A stretch of 64,000 nt of DNA from Atriophallophorus winterbourni (taxonomy: Eukaryota; Platyhelminthes; Trematoda; Plagiorchiida; Microphallidae), in the NCBI GenBank assembly GCA_013407085.1, contig JACCGJ010010830.1, positions 62,001 to 126,000 on the forward strand. Direction: 5' to 3'. Below the pieces are notes generated by a model. That model did no database searches, was not told the DNA's origin, and worked only from the letters and a program-made list of their open reading frames with translations. Below, in pieces: positions 1-12,339 of the stretch (position 1 is its first letter; the number at the start of each line of letters is the position of its first letter). Position numbers and translations under genes: made by a program.

Positions 1-3000
1 ATCACGATTATTGTCATTTCTTCACCATTTAAATTTCGTTAGTAACATAACCGCAAGAGAGCAAGTTGAATAACAGCCAAGTACATGAGATTTGAGCAAC
101 AGAGAATTTGTAATCTAAATAATGTTCAACGTTTTACAAGGGCAGTATTACACACATATATAAGACATTAGAACACGAAAGAAACAGTAGAAGCATTAAA
201 CGAAAATAAGAGAGAAGCCAAAATAAATAACACGCGAGGAATTTTGTCTGGTATAAATTAATTTTAGTAATATTAACAATGAGAAAACGTATTGAAGTAA
301 TTTTTACGTAATAATTTAATAAATAATAATAATAAATAATAATAATAGTATAATAATAATAAATAATAAATAATAATAATTTAATAATAAATTTTAAAAT
401 CCACTTCACAGGTTTAAATCGGGAATTGTATTTTAGTACATGAAAATAAAAACTCGATAAAGTGCAGGAGCTCTGTTGACACAGAATCACCGCATAAAGA
501 AGACTAGTGAGCATGTAGAAATTAGAAAACAATTATCCTGAAATTTATTTATCAAGCTTTATTGAACTGTGGAATTAAAGGAGGCCGTGTTGTAATTGAA
601 AAATCCGTAAATACGACTTATAGAAAGTTATAATAAAAATTATAATGTTTCTTATATCGAAGATTTACGGTTAACAGGGTGACCACTACATTTAATTTAA
701 CATACAAGTAGACAGCTTCAGAGAAGTGAAATGAGGTAAGTATGTGAGATTTTGTTGCATTTTGTAAAAAACATGGCGATTAAATAGAAGATATTATAAC
801 TAAAATTTCCAGAATATAATTTTTGAAAAATCAATGAAATTTATCTCGTTTATCACCACTGCTTCATATCGATAGAAATTTAAGATTATATACTTCTATT
901 CAACCATAATATAAGAATTGTGATTTAATGGAGGCTACTGCATTGTTTTAAGCGGCAGATACAAGAGTAAGAGTAAGAAAAGAAAAAAGGCGATATAACC
1001 GATAAAACCGAACTATTCTTTACCAGGACAAACATTTGCCTGTTGTATGCGTATCTATGAGTTTCTACGAAAACTAGTGGCTAAAGACAGGTTCGAACAA
1101 AAACAAGAAAATAACAAACACGAGCCTCGTTTTTTGCGGTAAACGAAAGCAATGTTAAGTATTTCTTTCAAAAATTCGGCATCAATGTAGATACAACTAA
1201 AATGAGAGCAATACATTGTAGTTTGTGTATTACAAGGAAACATCGCCAGGTGAACTTGATTGAATTAAAAGATAATTATTAAACAAAATTGAAAATTAAT
1301 ACACCCAAACTAAAAACTTTATAATATCAATCCAAAACCGAATGATCATTAAGAATAGCGGCGTCAAAGAAGATATAATTGAAAGAGAATAAGACGAAGT
1401 TTTGAGTGATTGATAACCAGATAGATTGTGCTCAAAGTTAATTGGTAACAGGGAAGCCCGAAATTGACAACAGTTGCTTCGCGCATAACAGCATAGAGGT
1501 GAAATGCTGAGATAACTGATCAACCCTTGTATAGAATAGTAACTGCTATTTAGGAGGTATCAGAAACCGCAGTAAATGATTGTTACTTCAATGATATAAG
1601 TTAATCATTACAGATACGTGTAAGATAGTGCTAAAATCAATACATAGAAGACAATAAAAAATGTCAATGAAGTTTACATTACACCGTATTTTATATATAA
1701 TTGAACATGTGAAATCTATTTGTGAAATATGGTACTTCTTAGTACATTTTATGTAGTTCAGAGGTAAAACGTAAAATATGTAATATATTTTTAGTTACTT
1801 ATCTACATAGGCCTGTTTCATCTCTGTTTGAATTAGTATTATCAGCTGCAGAAAAGTAAATTCAAGATTTAAAAATAAAAAAGCTAGGTTCAGAAACCGA
1901 TATCATTCAAATAATCCATAATATCAACGTTACTATGAATGTAACGGAAAATATATTTCATAAAATTAAACGACACAAGTGAGAATACAATATGCTTATT
2001 ATATGGGAAAAACAAGTCCAACACGTTGTTTAATTTTACTGAGATAATTTGAAAGCCTTTGAAAGTTCAGCAATATAAATTCAATATTCTGTGAGATTTC
2101 ATATCGAAGAAAGCACAAGCTATTAGTCGGGCAAAGTGACGCACATTAACGAAGAAGTTACAAGCGCTAAATTAATTAAAGGCTAATCAAGTATATATAT
2201 AGATTCAAGTGAGGAATAGTTCTATTGAGCTAACAGTCGGATTTCAATAAGCCATATATTTTAGGTAGCGGTAACTACAAAGTTTTATTCATGTAAGATT
2301 TATATATGCTACAAAAGTGAAAGGATTTTTGCAAGAATGCAAGCTATCTCGGAAGCACGTAGTATAGATAGTCGCAATCTATCACTCACGACTTCTGGGA
2401 TTACTGTTAATTAACCTTTTATGCAACATACATGACAAATGCATGACAGAAGCGTTCAATAAAAATAAGTTTCAAATAAATACCATTATTCCAGAAAATT
2501 TCACACAGTTTTTCACCAAACAGAAGTATCCTTAAACGCATGCAAGCTAGGTTACGTATAAGTCGATGAGTTGTAGGTGAACAAACTTTCAAGCATAAGC
2601 AATAAATTCATATTGAGCTAGTCAATAACGGCTTGATAAGCATCGGTTAGTAAGGGTGAAATATGTGCATCTAGTGTTGATCAAATGAATAATAATTTTA
2701 TATTGATTCGAGTAACCAAGTGTAAATCTGTGAAAGTTATTGTCACAGTTATATTTTGCTGTCTAAATACATACACATCATTGTTCAGGTTTTCTTTCTA
2801 TTTACAGGTTAGATAACAGTAACAGCGGCTACATGAAATCAATGACCCTTTGGTACTCAACATGACATTATGTTATTGATATATAACGGAGAATTATCCT
2901 ATATTAACACTTAAGCAATATCACTCAAGATATGTCAATAAAATACAAGCGAACAAAAATTGTCGATAGAACCGCAGATCGTACAATACCCAATTAAACA

Positions 3001-3357
3001 TCCACATAACGAGCACCATCAATTCTCATCTTCATGAAAAACAATATGTTCATAAATAAAATCATGTATCGTGAAAAGATAGTAATATACGGCGACAGAA
3101 ACTAAATGTTCCATGATGATCAAAATGGTGATAACTGAACATGTTTTACCTCAATTGAGAAGAATAGATCTTAAGTTGGAATTAGGATTGTTTATAGAAT
3201 TAAATAGAATTTGATAAATCAAATTATAAATATTTGTCTGTATGAAAAATAGCATATAGTTATTTTGCTGACGAGAAAGGCAGTAAAGCAGAAGAATCAA
3301 ATCATAAACACCACAGAGAACAGAATAAAATTTATGCATTGAAAATAGTCTACTGAC
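1..3357. other. AT-rich non-coding stretch, probably a FoxJ1 intron
   Basis: I see no convincing gene here. Open frames are short, compositionally biased and unlike known proteins. The base composition is markedly AT-rich, with an AAT/AATAAT simple tract near 300-395. Because the forkhead exon at 3358 ends in a donor pointing into this stretch, and the rest of the forkhead domain (recognition helix and wing) is not found here, I infer that this is the body of a long intron continuing beyond the left edge. Confidence 0.5.
318..395. repeat. (AAT)n/(ATAA)n simple repeat
   Basis: Nearly uninterrupted AAT and AATAAT units, the most regular part of the AT-rich left end of the window. Confidence 0.8.
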
Positions 3358-3858
3358 CTGCCAGCTAGAATCAGTGTGCCGGTAGTAAGCGAAATTTTCC
3401 ATGATCCATCCGTAAATATCTGAAAGTGTAACCTTTGGTTTCCCGAGCTCGCGCATTGCCAAACATATAAGAGTCGCATAAGAGAATGGAGGCTTTCCAG
3501 TCCATTTAGTTCTGTATTCATATCTCACCCGAGGATCCATGAGACTACCAGAAAGTGGATTTTTCGTATCTGCAGAGTAGATTCTAACGAAAAATTAGAG
3601 AAATTTGACTCACGGATTAGTCAACAATTCCGTGGAACAGGATTTTGCAACTGGTTCAATATCCATTCCAACAGGATGCATGTCCTACAATGGTTAATAG
3701 AATATATTTATTATTACATGGAGCCAAGTAAGATTAGTCAAGGAATCATCCACCGCGTCCATGGAACTAATTTTTTGCAACCAATTTTGGCGAAGACGTT
3801 CGGAGAGAATATTAGTCCGATCAGCATAATAATCCATTACTTTTAACGGCATTATCAT
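3358..3858 (-). CDS. FOXJ1: FoxJ1-type forkhead transcription factor, first three exons (3' part off-window)
   Basis: Winged-helix DNA-binding transcription factor; in animals FoxJ1 controls the motile-cilium programme. Three exons join in frame: 3718-3858 (first possible Met codons at 3858, 3852 and 3837), 3614-3684 and 3358-3583. Introns are 33 nt (3685-3717) and 30 nt (3584-3613), both GT..AG. Exon 1 ends with DDSLTNLTWLH, matching the short N-terminal motif DDSLTSLQWL of vertebrate FOXJ1. Exon 3 carries the start of the forkhead domain, KPPFSYATLICLAMREL, then VTLSDIYGWI and FAYYRHTDSSWQ, and stops at a GTCAGT donor. The conserved SIRHNLSLNKCF continuation is absent from the window, so the gene is incomplete. 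A stop lies in frame just above 3927, so an upstream exon is possible but not needed. Assignment to FoxJ1 rather than another Fox class rests on the N-terminal motif plus the domain. Confidence 0.85.
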
Positions 3859-4535
3859 ATATGGGTTATGTATTGCCGAGATGAATAATATTTTTCCAAA
3901 GCTGCGCTTTCCGCAAATATTAGCCAATCATCTGCGAATTTCGTAAACGCGCTGCAACGAGCGATTGATTTATCGTGAAATGACCTACAGATAATAGACT
4001 AATTCAAGAAAAGTGCATGCTGGGATCAATGAACAAAACTTGTATAACACAAAGTGCTTAATTGCAGAGTTATAACTTGAATGAGTAGATTTTTGGAAAA
4101 AAATATATGCATTTGCTGAGATCAACTCATCATCTTATTTGATGGAGTCAATTGCAGAGTACCGATTTACTCGAAAAAATGGTTTCGATGGTTCAGACAA
4201 AAAAGAAGACAATGAAAATAAGAGAGAAGACAATAACAATAATATTTCATTTTATATTTCAAATATCACAAAAATTGTTAACAGATTCGTCGATGTGAAT
4301 CATGTAGTATTTACAAAATTGGAAGTGCTTTTCACTGACGCCATTCAGCGTCATTTCACGAGACATGCTTTTTGATTACGTAAATGCTATTATAGTTCAA
4401 ATCTCAAAGTTCACATAAACATAATGGTAACAACGTACTATCGAACGCGGGATTTGATGTCCATATTTTAAGCTATTATCTGAGGCCTATAATTTTTTAT
4501 TGATATCAAATATAAACTGCCATTTTCTTTTGGAT
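3859..4535. other. 5' flank of the FoxJ1-type gene
   Basis: AT-rich, with no recognisable coding exon. It presumably contains the promoter and 5' leader of the minus-strand forkhead gene. A short low-complexity plus-strand frame (Asn/Asp/Glu-rich) lies at 4139-4375 but has no support. The right end is the target-site copy of the RTE-type insertion. Confidence 0.4.
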
Positions 4536-4547
4536 CATTTACGCTGT
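4536..4547 (+). repeat. target-site duplication, left copy (right copy 6843-6854)
   Basis: CATTTACGCTGT occurs identically at 4536-4547 and 6843-6854, immediately outside the reverse-transcriptase element. Confidence 0.9.
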
Positions 4548-6783
4548 GATGTGGGAATTGATAAAAAGCTGCATATGCCGAGTCGCACTTTCCACTTTAG
4601 GTCCGAAGGAAGCTCGAACGAGCGACTGGTTCGAAGCAAACGCTTCTGAGATGACTACTGTGCTGGATGAGAAACGCTCAGCATTCTTGATGTTCAAAGG
4701 TATGCCAAAAGATGAAAACTTACGTCTTCTAAGAGCAGCTAGAAATAAGGTCCAACAGACTGCGAGGCGTTGTGCAAACGACTATTGGACTGAAGTTAGC
4801 CTCAATATCCAAAAAGCTGCGGATACCGGCAATTTTCACGGTATGTATGATGGGATCAAGAGAGCCATTGGCCCAAACAAACTTAAAACGGCTCCCATTA
4901 AGTCTTTATCTGGTAAGCCGATTGTCGACAAAACTCAACAGATGGAAAGATGAGTAGAGCACTTCTCCTCCCTCTACTCTAGGGACAGTACGGTTCTACC
5001 GCATGCACTTGAAAATGTCGAACGGTTGCCGACCATTGAATATCTAGATACCCCTCCTACTCTTGATGAGCTCAATAAGGCAATCGACCGCTTAGCGAAT
5101 GGGAAGGCCCCTGGTGACGACGGAATTCCACCTGAGCTCATCAAATGCGGTAAAGCAGCATTATTACAGCCTCTTCACCATTTGCTTCTTCAGTGCTGGC
5201 AGGAGGGGGGTGTCCCACAAGAGATGCGAGACACAAAGATCATCACGCTATTTAAGAATAAGGGTGACAGAGGCGACTGCAACAATTACAGAGGAATTTC
5301 CCTTCTGAATGTTGTAGGCAAATTGTTTGCTAAAGTCTTACAGATCCGGCTGCAAGTTTTAGCTGATAGAATTTACTCCGAATCTCAATGTGGCTTCCGC
5401 AAGGGAAGATCAACCGTTGACATGATCTTCTCCCTGAGACAACTTCAAGAAAAGTGTCGGGAACAGCGTATGCCATTATACGCTGTTTTTATTGATTTAA
5501 CTAAGGCATTCGACTACGTCAGCAGGGAGGGTCGTTTCAAAATGCTTGATCTGATAGGCTGCCCCCCAAGGCTGCTGAGACTCGTTATTTCGTTCCACGC
5601 AGGCATGAAAGGCTCAGTCCATTTTAACGGTTGCAGTTCAGAAGCATTTGAAATTCGCCGAGGCGTCAAACAAGGGTGTGTTCTTGCTCCCACGCTGTTC
5701 GGCATTTTCTTTGCTCTGCTTCTGAAGCACGCTTTTAAGACGAGAACAGAAGGCATTTACATACGCACGCGAAGTGATGGCAAGCTTTTCAACCTGAACC
5801 GGTTGAGAGCACAAACCAAAGTACGGGATGTGATAATCCGTGACCTGTTGTTTGCCGACGATGCAGCCTTTATTGCTCACTCCCAAGAGAACCTACAGTC
5901 GCTAATGGACTGTTTTTCGTCGGCATGCAAAGACTTTGGTCTAACAATCAGCATGAGCAAGACCAAAGTCCTTGGTCAAGGGACTGTATCGCCACCAATC
6001 GTCACTGTTGGAAACTGTCAGCTCGAACCAGTACATCATTTCACATATCTTGGTTCAACCATTGCGGATAACCTCTCGCTAGACACGGAGATTGATAAGC
6101 GGATTGGCAGAGCAGCTGTCATTTTGTCCCGATTGAACTCTCGTGTTTGGGGTAACCGCAAGCTGACTGTAAAGACAAAGATGATGGTATACAGCGCGTG
6201 CGTACTAAATGCTTTACTATACGGCAGTGAAACCTGGGCCACCCACGCAAGACACGAACGGAAGCTGAATGCTTTCCATCTACGAAGCATCCGTCGTATC
6301 TTGAACATATCGTGGATGGACAGAGTGACTAACGCTGAAGTGCTTTCAAAAGCTGGTCTACAGAGCATGTTCACCCTATTACGTCAGCGCCGCCTGCGGT
6401 GGCTTGGTCATGTCTATAGAATGGAAAATGGTCGTATTCCGAAAGATCTACTCTACGGTGAGTTGCAATTAGGAAGTCGACCATTGGGCAGACCGCACTT
6501 GCGGTACAAAGATGTTTGCAAAAGAGATATGAAAGCTCTTGACATTGACCCCGCAAGCTGGGAAGAACTTGCTCTTGACCGCTCACTTTGGAGGCATTGT
6601 GTAAAGCGTCGACTGCAAGCCGGGGAGGAGCAAATACAGCTCCTGGCTGCTGAACGCAGATCACGCCGCCGGCGTGCAACTGATGCAATACAACAGAGTT
6701 CTGAGTATCGTTGCAAGCGCTGCGGGAGAGATTGTTCCTCCCGAATCAGACTGTTTAGTCATTCAAAAAGTTGCAAAACATGA
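4546..6783 (+). pseudogene. reverse transcriptase of the RTE-type element, one in-frame stop
   Basis: One reading frame covers the linker, reverse transcriptase and C-terminal region, interrupted once by TGA at 4951-4953 where the context expects a Trp codon (TGG). After the stop the frame gives a 585-residue stretch from 5026. Visible motifs: GKAPGDDGIPPEL (fingers), NYRGISLLNVVGKL, QCGFRKGRSTVDMIF, FIDLTKAFD (first catalytic Asp), GVKQGCVLAPTLF, LLFADDAAFI (catalytic FADD intact), the thumb block LGSTIADNLSLDTEIDKRIGRA, then RRLRWLGHVYRM. It ends with a Cys-rich finger (CKRCGRDC..H..C). Apart from the stop and the missing endonuclease it is well preserved, so it is a recent but dead-on-arrival copy. 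Confidence 0.9.
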
Positions 6784-6842
6784 AATTCATGCGATGTGAT
6801 GTACATCCATGGTCGACATCGACCGACGGAGGCCAACAACAA
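4548..6842 (+). mobile_element. RTE-type non-LTR retrotransposon, 5'-truncated, with 12-bp target duplications
   Basis: The element starts inside the linker between endonuclease and reverse transcriptase, so the endonuclease is missing, and ends in a short CAA-rich tail (CAACAACAA) at about 6842. It is bracketed by a perfect 12-bp direct repeat, CATTTACGCTGT, at 4536-4547 and 6843-6854, which fixes both ends. This is the usual outcome of target-primed reverse transcription with 5' truncation. Assignment to the RTE clade is by protein resemblance and is less certain than the insertion itself. Confidence 0.9.
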
Positions 6843-6854
6843 CATTTACGCTGT

Positions 6855-7390
6855 ATTGCATTTTATACCCATTCTAGTTTGTGATCAATAATAAGCATAT
6901 GCAATTTTGAAAGAACTTCTTGGATAAGGTTTCGTAAGATCAGAAATAAAGGAATAAAAACAAATATTATATCACTGGGAGATTAAAAATTGTCAAGCGC
7001 TGTTCGGACGCATATTTTGGTAATCCTACGTTTGTGGTTCTACTTCACTCTCATTTCATCGCATCTGAATAAATTCAACATTTTAAGCTTCATCTTAAGA
7101 AATGTGGAAATAATACTTCCGGATGCAAAACATGCATTCTATATTTTGAACCCAACTAAACCCACGCGAGTAAGTTTGAGTGCAACACTAAATATTCGAT
7201 TGAACTTGCCACTTCGCTTGAAATCTTGGGCCGGAAAATTGGTTATAATCTCAAGGAGGTAGGACCAATTTTTTTCCACCTTTCCTGTTTCGAGCTTATG
7301 TCAACTTTTAATTTGTTTCGGAGCCGAATTCGCTTCGTACAAGATGACGGGCACATAACCATTAACCACACAGTTCACTCGATAATCAAT
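6855..7390. other. no recognisable feature
   Basis: Between the RTE-type insertion and the next CR1 fragment. An unsupported open frame (6990-7262) is present; nothing resembles a known domain. Confidence 0.4.
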
Positions 7391-8970
7391 TGACCCCGGC
7401 CATCTGAAATTTGTTCAGGCTTGGCGTAAAAGACCTACCATAGTGCTGGCGGAGTTGTCTGCTTTCAAGCACGTGGGGGATACTGAGATTTTGCATTGTA
7501 TGATGACTCCCTGGTCTTGTTCAGTGGCTGTTACCTGCAGTAATTGATCCCAAAGGAGACAACGTGGAGCTGCGTTCATATAAGTAGAAAGAACACGGCA
7601 ATTTGTTACGTTGAAAGGAAGCTTGCTGTCGTCTGCTTAAAGGAAAACGGGCGATTGCAGAGTGCGCGTGAGTTCGTTGTTGTATATAAGTAACTGGTAA
7701 GGACCTAAGAATGAGTTATGTGGAACACCATTTGCAGTGGCAAATGGAGAAAAACAGTTGTTCCCTCAAACTATCCCGCTTTGTTCACTCGAATAACTCT
7801 TCGGCCATTAAAAATATTTTCCTATGATTTCCTGCAAGGCTATATTATTTAAGAAGTGTCCGTGTTTTACCCGGTCAAACGAATTAGAAAACTCCAAGTA
7901 TACCACATGAACGTCCATGGAACGCAAAGCGTTGCTCGTCCATTTTTCACGAGCAAGCATGAAATTGCTTAAACATGAACGGTGACGCCGGGACCTCTGT
8001 TGAGCTTCTGATAAAAGATGCTGCTTCTCGGCATTAACCAATGACGTGCCTGCAATGACAGATATTATTATTTTTGACACGATTGACAGTAAGTTGATGA
8101 CACGGTAATTGGATGCTTGAGATTGCGAACCACATTGGTGGATAGGGGTGACAGAACCACGTTTCCACTCAGCTTAGCGACAACCAAGATCGAACCGTTG
8201 ATAAAAAAGACTGGCCAAAGGTGCACACCAGGATGAAGCACACTTATGAAGAAATCGTTGGTGAACGCCACCACGGCAGGCAGAGCTCGTGGTTAGCAAG
8301 CTTTTCAGTTTATGAAGAACAGCTTCAGATGTGAAAATGACGTTATTGGAGACAGGTGTTCGTGTAGTATCAGCAGGTACTTCAAAGACGAAGAGATACG
8401 GAAATCTTAGTGTTTCAGCTGATGACTCTGCCGTTGGAGTCGCGCCTGTAGGAATGTACAAAACAGTCACCCCAGATTTTATTTGTCTGAGACGGTTAAC
8501 AAATCAGAAGAACCGTTTGTGGTTAGCAGCGAAGTACAAGATAGAAGACATTGGTAATCCTAACAGGTCCTCTCGAATAAGGAAGGTATTCTTGTTGCGG
8601 CACAGGCGGAAGAATTCCCATTGCGCTGCAGATGGTTTGCGGATGTGAACAGCCCATTTTATGTTTCTTTCGCATATCCACTTACTGGTGCATCTACGAA
8701 GATTGTTTATCTTGGGCTTGCCTAAAGTAACTTCCTTGAATGTTGTACATAATGAATACAAACGGTAAGGTTGAGTCGAGAATTAATACCATGCGCCATC
8801 GGCCTTTAGGACAGAGTCAACAGTCAATTCATCGTGCAATATAAGTGTGTTGACAACGTTTTAGTCAGTACAAAGTCGGGTGCATGTTCGAAGGTTTGCG
8901 GCTATGTAGTTCCAATCATAGAGGTCAAGATGAAAAACACATGGTCACTCCGGCCTAGTGCTGTTATACG
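7390..8970 (-). mobile_element. CR1-type LINE fragment (linker and reverse transcriptase), heavily degraded
   Basis: Minus-strand pieces in several frames follow the order of a CR1-like ORF2. About 8761-8504 has the post-endonuclease linker (ending RKPSAAQWEFFRLC..IRE). 8470-8174 has the N-terminal fingers (HQRFLHKCASSWCAPLASLF). 8080-7808 has the motif with the first catalytic Asp degraded (YLEFSNSFDRVKHG). 7560-7390 has the thumb (EQDQGVIIQCKI..ADNSASTMVGLL). Frameshifts and stops throughout show it is dead. Ends are approximate. Confidence 0.75.
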
Positions 8971-9019
8971 GATTCGATCATGAAATCGTTATCAGTTAGA
9001 ATGAAGTCTAGTAAGGATT

Positions 9020-10030
9020 CCAGATTCCAGATTTATTGTTAAAGAGCAATTAACTTTACAATAATCATAGAGTCGAAATATAGGTACATATGTATATAAA
9101 TGCATAAAAATGAAAATCAATGGGACGGAGATAGTTAATTCATAGTTGGGGCAAAATTTGAATATGCTCTCATATAATTGTCAAGTTTTGATTCGATCAT
9201 AGATAAACTGTTAGAGCTTACCAAATCGGCAGGTAGTGCATTCCAAACAGAGCACACACGCACCGTGTAAAAATAACTGCGGCAGTTCCGTTTGGAGTGT
9301 GGTATTTCCAAACTTACAACCATGACCACGGCTGTTGCTGGAAGTTCGAAGGTGGAACAATATGTCCAGGGGGTGAGAAATATTAGTAAGTATTTTGTAT
9401 GCGAGGATGAGATCATCTCGCATCCTCCATTGTGAAAGTGTCCTCAGCTCCAGTCGTCTATTATGCGAACGGAATGGCGTGGGTACAAGAGAGTGGTTAA
9501 ACAACTGGTGGGTGTGTATGAGATCGAGCAATTCTAGTGCAAATCGGTGAATGCAAGAGGTGCTACGGAACGAGTTAGGCAAATTGTAATCTCCCATAAT
9601 CGTGGCGTGCGACAGATGCTTCCGATGAATGAGTTGTTCTTTCACTGGGATACGGCGGGTCAAGATATAACGGGCCAGAGTATGTTTTTCGAAGGGCTGT
9701 CGGTTGCTGGTTGCTCGATTCTATCTTCAAAGTTGGCCGCCAGTTAAACTTGATTGTGCCTAGGAGATTCAATCGGGGCAGTTTTGTGTGACACATCGTA
9801 AGTGAAAGCATGGCCAGATGTAGTGTTGGCAGATTTCTAATTCAGTTTATCCGGGTATAAACGCACGTACGGTGGCGCAGTACGTCGAGTTAAACGCCAG
9901 GCATCAAGGACACTTGATAACATAACTGACTGCAAAAACACGTTTAAGAGCCGTGGAGCGGTTCTTTTGAATGAAATCGGACGGGAGAGTCGATACATGT
10001 CAATTTTAGTAATATTGGCGCAGTTCATAT
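9020..10030 (-). mobile_element. CR1-type LINE 3' fragment
   Basis: The minus strand carries the C-terminal end of a CR1-like ORF2. Recognisable blocks are RRLELRTLSQWRMRDDLILAYKIL and, in another frame, NCRSYFYTVRVCSVWNALP..LVSSN (9416-9135). The frame must shift between blocks, so it is dead. The part above about 9750 is assigned only by continuity. A 3' untranslated stretch runs to about 9020. It lies upstream, in minus-strand sense, of the neighbouring CR1 fragment, so they are two insertions, not one. Confidence 0.7.
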
Positions 10031-11219
10031 GGCGGTTAAGAAAGTGTCATTATTCATAGCCATGATAGTTTATCTCGCTATTGGTTTTGCTCACACTTTG
10101 CAATGCACCATGGTTTATGAATGCTCTAGGGAGAACATGGTGTGAGGGAATGTTGAAGTGCTTGTTAACATGTTCCGTCCAAGGTATAACTGAAACAATG
10201 CGGATAGTTGAGCTTTGAGTTCGCATACAATATACTTATAACAATACATTTGACATCTGATCACCTTTAAATAGATCAACAGGCGACTCTGGTACTTTAG
10301 GGCAAGTAACAGATAAGTTTCTGCTGTTTAGTGTTTCACCAAATGCTCTGTAATCTAAGGCTTACCGAGTGTGTGTGACACTGACGGAGGAGTATGGGTA
10401 TTAGTTAAAGTAGACTGAGGTGGAACTATATATTTATGTGATAGGTGTTACGGTTAACGTTTCAAGATCATAGGGAATGCTCGAGTTACAGTTCAGTTGC
10501 GAGCTGATTTTGACTCACATGCGAGTCGAAATGGGAAAGTCGATTCTCTAGCAATGAAGACGACGAGGAAGATGGATCGCTATGTGGCGTGACTTGGCAT
10601 TCAAAGCCTTATCAAAACATGTTGCATTCATAGAACAAGGTTTTGAGACGAGCATAGAGGATTCAGTCGTACGACTTAAAAGATAAAAATTAGGTAGACA
10701 TCCATTTACACACAAAATTCAGACATGACGTTTGTACATTCTCGTTGACCCCTAGTTCCACTTCAGCTGGGTTTGGAAGGCAGGATATATGCGAATTGTT
10801 GTAACACAGCGAATATGTTATGTGTTTAGATCGTAGACCAACGCGGCGAGCGCATACATGACAAGAACTCGTTGATTATGCAGACGAACTAAGTATTTGC
10901 GATCGGAACGCCTAAAGTAATTATGTAGCAAGTCATGACGTACTTGAAATGGAATTTTATAAGAATCACAACGGATTTAGGTGGTCGACAACGAAATGTA
11001 GGTTAGGATGTGTACGATCTGTTCGCGCTGCATAATCTCTTAGCGTCGTGATAGTCTCAGATTTCAATCGGAAAAAATAAAAAAAACATCTTGACAGTGG
11101 TGGGTGCATTTTGCTGTATTATACGGAAATAAATTCTGGGCCCTCGATTGGCTCATTCGTCACTTACTTCCTCTACAATCTAAACTGAACTGAAAAATGG
11201 GTTGGGATGCCTTTTGGCA
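10030..11219. other. no recognisable gene
   Basis: No convincing open frame or domain on either strand. It probably consists of older repeat remnants, but I cannot assign them. Confidence 0.4.
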
Positions 11220-11224
11220 TGAGA

Positions 11225-11925
11225 TTTTATCTGACATCTTCCCATGAATATGTAGGTCGCCTGTCGAGAGAATTGTGATGAATGTTTCTGTTCATTTTAA
11301 ATTTATACGGTCTTTACCACGATTTAAAAGAAACGAATAAACAAAATATCCATTCATATAATGCCTCGTTTCAAATGTCATGTTTCAATGTACGCAAAAG
11401 TTTTCCATAGCTAACCTCTCACCAGCTTGGTGAAGAGAAACCCTTTGCTTTTTTTCCAGTCCCAGCTACGGATACTGGGAACGAAGGACGGCTTGGAAAA
11501 TCCCTGACGTTCAGTTAAGTTGGCACAGGACTGAATGGTTGATAAGCTAATCGACCGTCCAGAATTTCTGTCTGTAGAAATCTTCAAAGGAGCGTCCACC
11601 GCTGCCGAATTTGGTTCATTGTTCTTTGGTATCCTCGTCGTATCCTATGATACCTCAGGTATTTACTAGGCCTCCGTCGGTCACAGTTTTTGTATCTGCG
11701 ACTGGGAAAAACGGAAAGGGTTTCTCTTCACCAAGTCGGTGAGAGGTTGGCTACGGAAAATTTGTGCGTACATTTAAAGCATGACATTTGAAACGAGGCG
11801 TTATATAATTGGATTTTTGTGTTTTTTAAATTGTTTTAAAGAACGTTTAAATTTAAAATGAACAACAAAACATTCATACCAATTCTGTCGATAGGCGACC
11901 TGCATAATCCCGGAAAGAAGTCAGT
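11225..11925. repeat. large imperfect inverted repeat (two arms of about 240 bp, 215-bp spacer)
   Basis: The left arm, about 11225-11470, reads the same as the reverse complement of the right arm, about 11685-11925, with scattered mismatches. Shared landmarks include GTAGGTCGCCTGTCGA against its complement near 11890, CCTCGTTTCAAATGTCATG, and CTTGGTGAAGAGAAACCCTTT. The right arm runs directly into the stop-codon side of the minus-strand CR1 tail at 11932, so the arms may be two copies of that element's 3' untranslated region inserted tail to tail. Confidence 0.75.
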
Positions 11926-11931
11926 GAAAAG

Positions 11932-12290
11932 CTAATGACACAATGCATCCAAACCCCTTTTGAATGCACCGACCGATATGCAACCGATTAGTTTCTCAGG
12001 AAGCTTGTTCCAGAAGCTTACCACTATTTCACTGAAGATGTGTTGCTTATGATTCAGACGGCTGTGACTTTTTGTGAGCTTCAATGTACGCCCACTAGTT
12101 GTTGGGTTGATCGCTGGTGAGTACAGGTTTTGACAACCATCGTCCCATATACCTTTCGAGATTTTGAAAGATTCTATTAGGTCACCCCGCGTACGACGAG
12201 AATACCAAAGAACGATGAACCAACTTTGGCAGTGGTGTGCGCTCCTTTGAAGCTTTTCACCGACAGAATATCTGAACAATCAATTGGCTT
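11932..12290 (-). mobile_element. CR1-type LINE ORF2 C-terminal fragment
   Basis: The minus-strand frame contains the usual CR1 end: YSRRTRGDLIESFKI, SGRTLKLTKSHSRL, then FSEIVVSFWNKLPEKLIG..AFKRGLDAL and a stop. Only the C-terminal ~115 residues are present. The 3' flank forms the right arm of the inverted repeat. Confidence 0.75.
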
Positions 12291-12339
12291 ATCAGTCATT
12301 CACAGTTCTGTGCTAACTGAACTGAACTGTGTGATGTGC

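Noticed and set aside
134..532. 132-residue minus-strand frame at the left end
   Set aside because: Made of Tyr/Ile/Leu runs from the AAT simple repeat; no coding signature.
4139..4375. 78-residue plus-strand frame upstream of FoxJ1
   Set aside because: Low-complexity Asn/Asp/Glu/Lys run in AT-rich DNA, no domain, no splice or promoter support.
8414..8430. CAGCTGATGA as a possible hammerhead ribozyme core
   Set aside because: No GAAA core or stems at the right spacing; chance match in degraded CR1 sequence.
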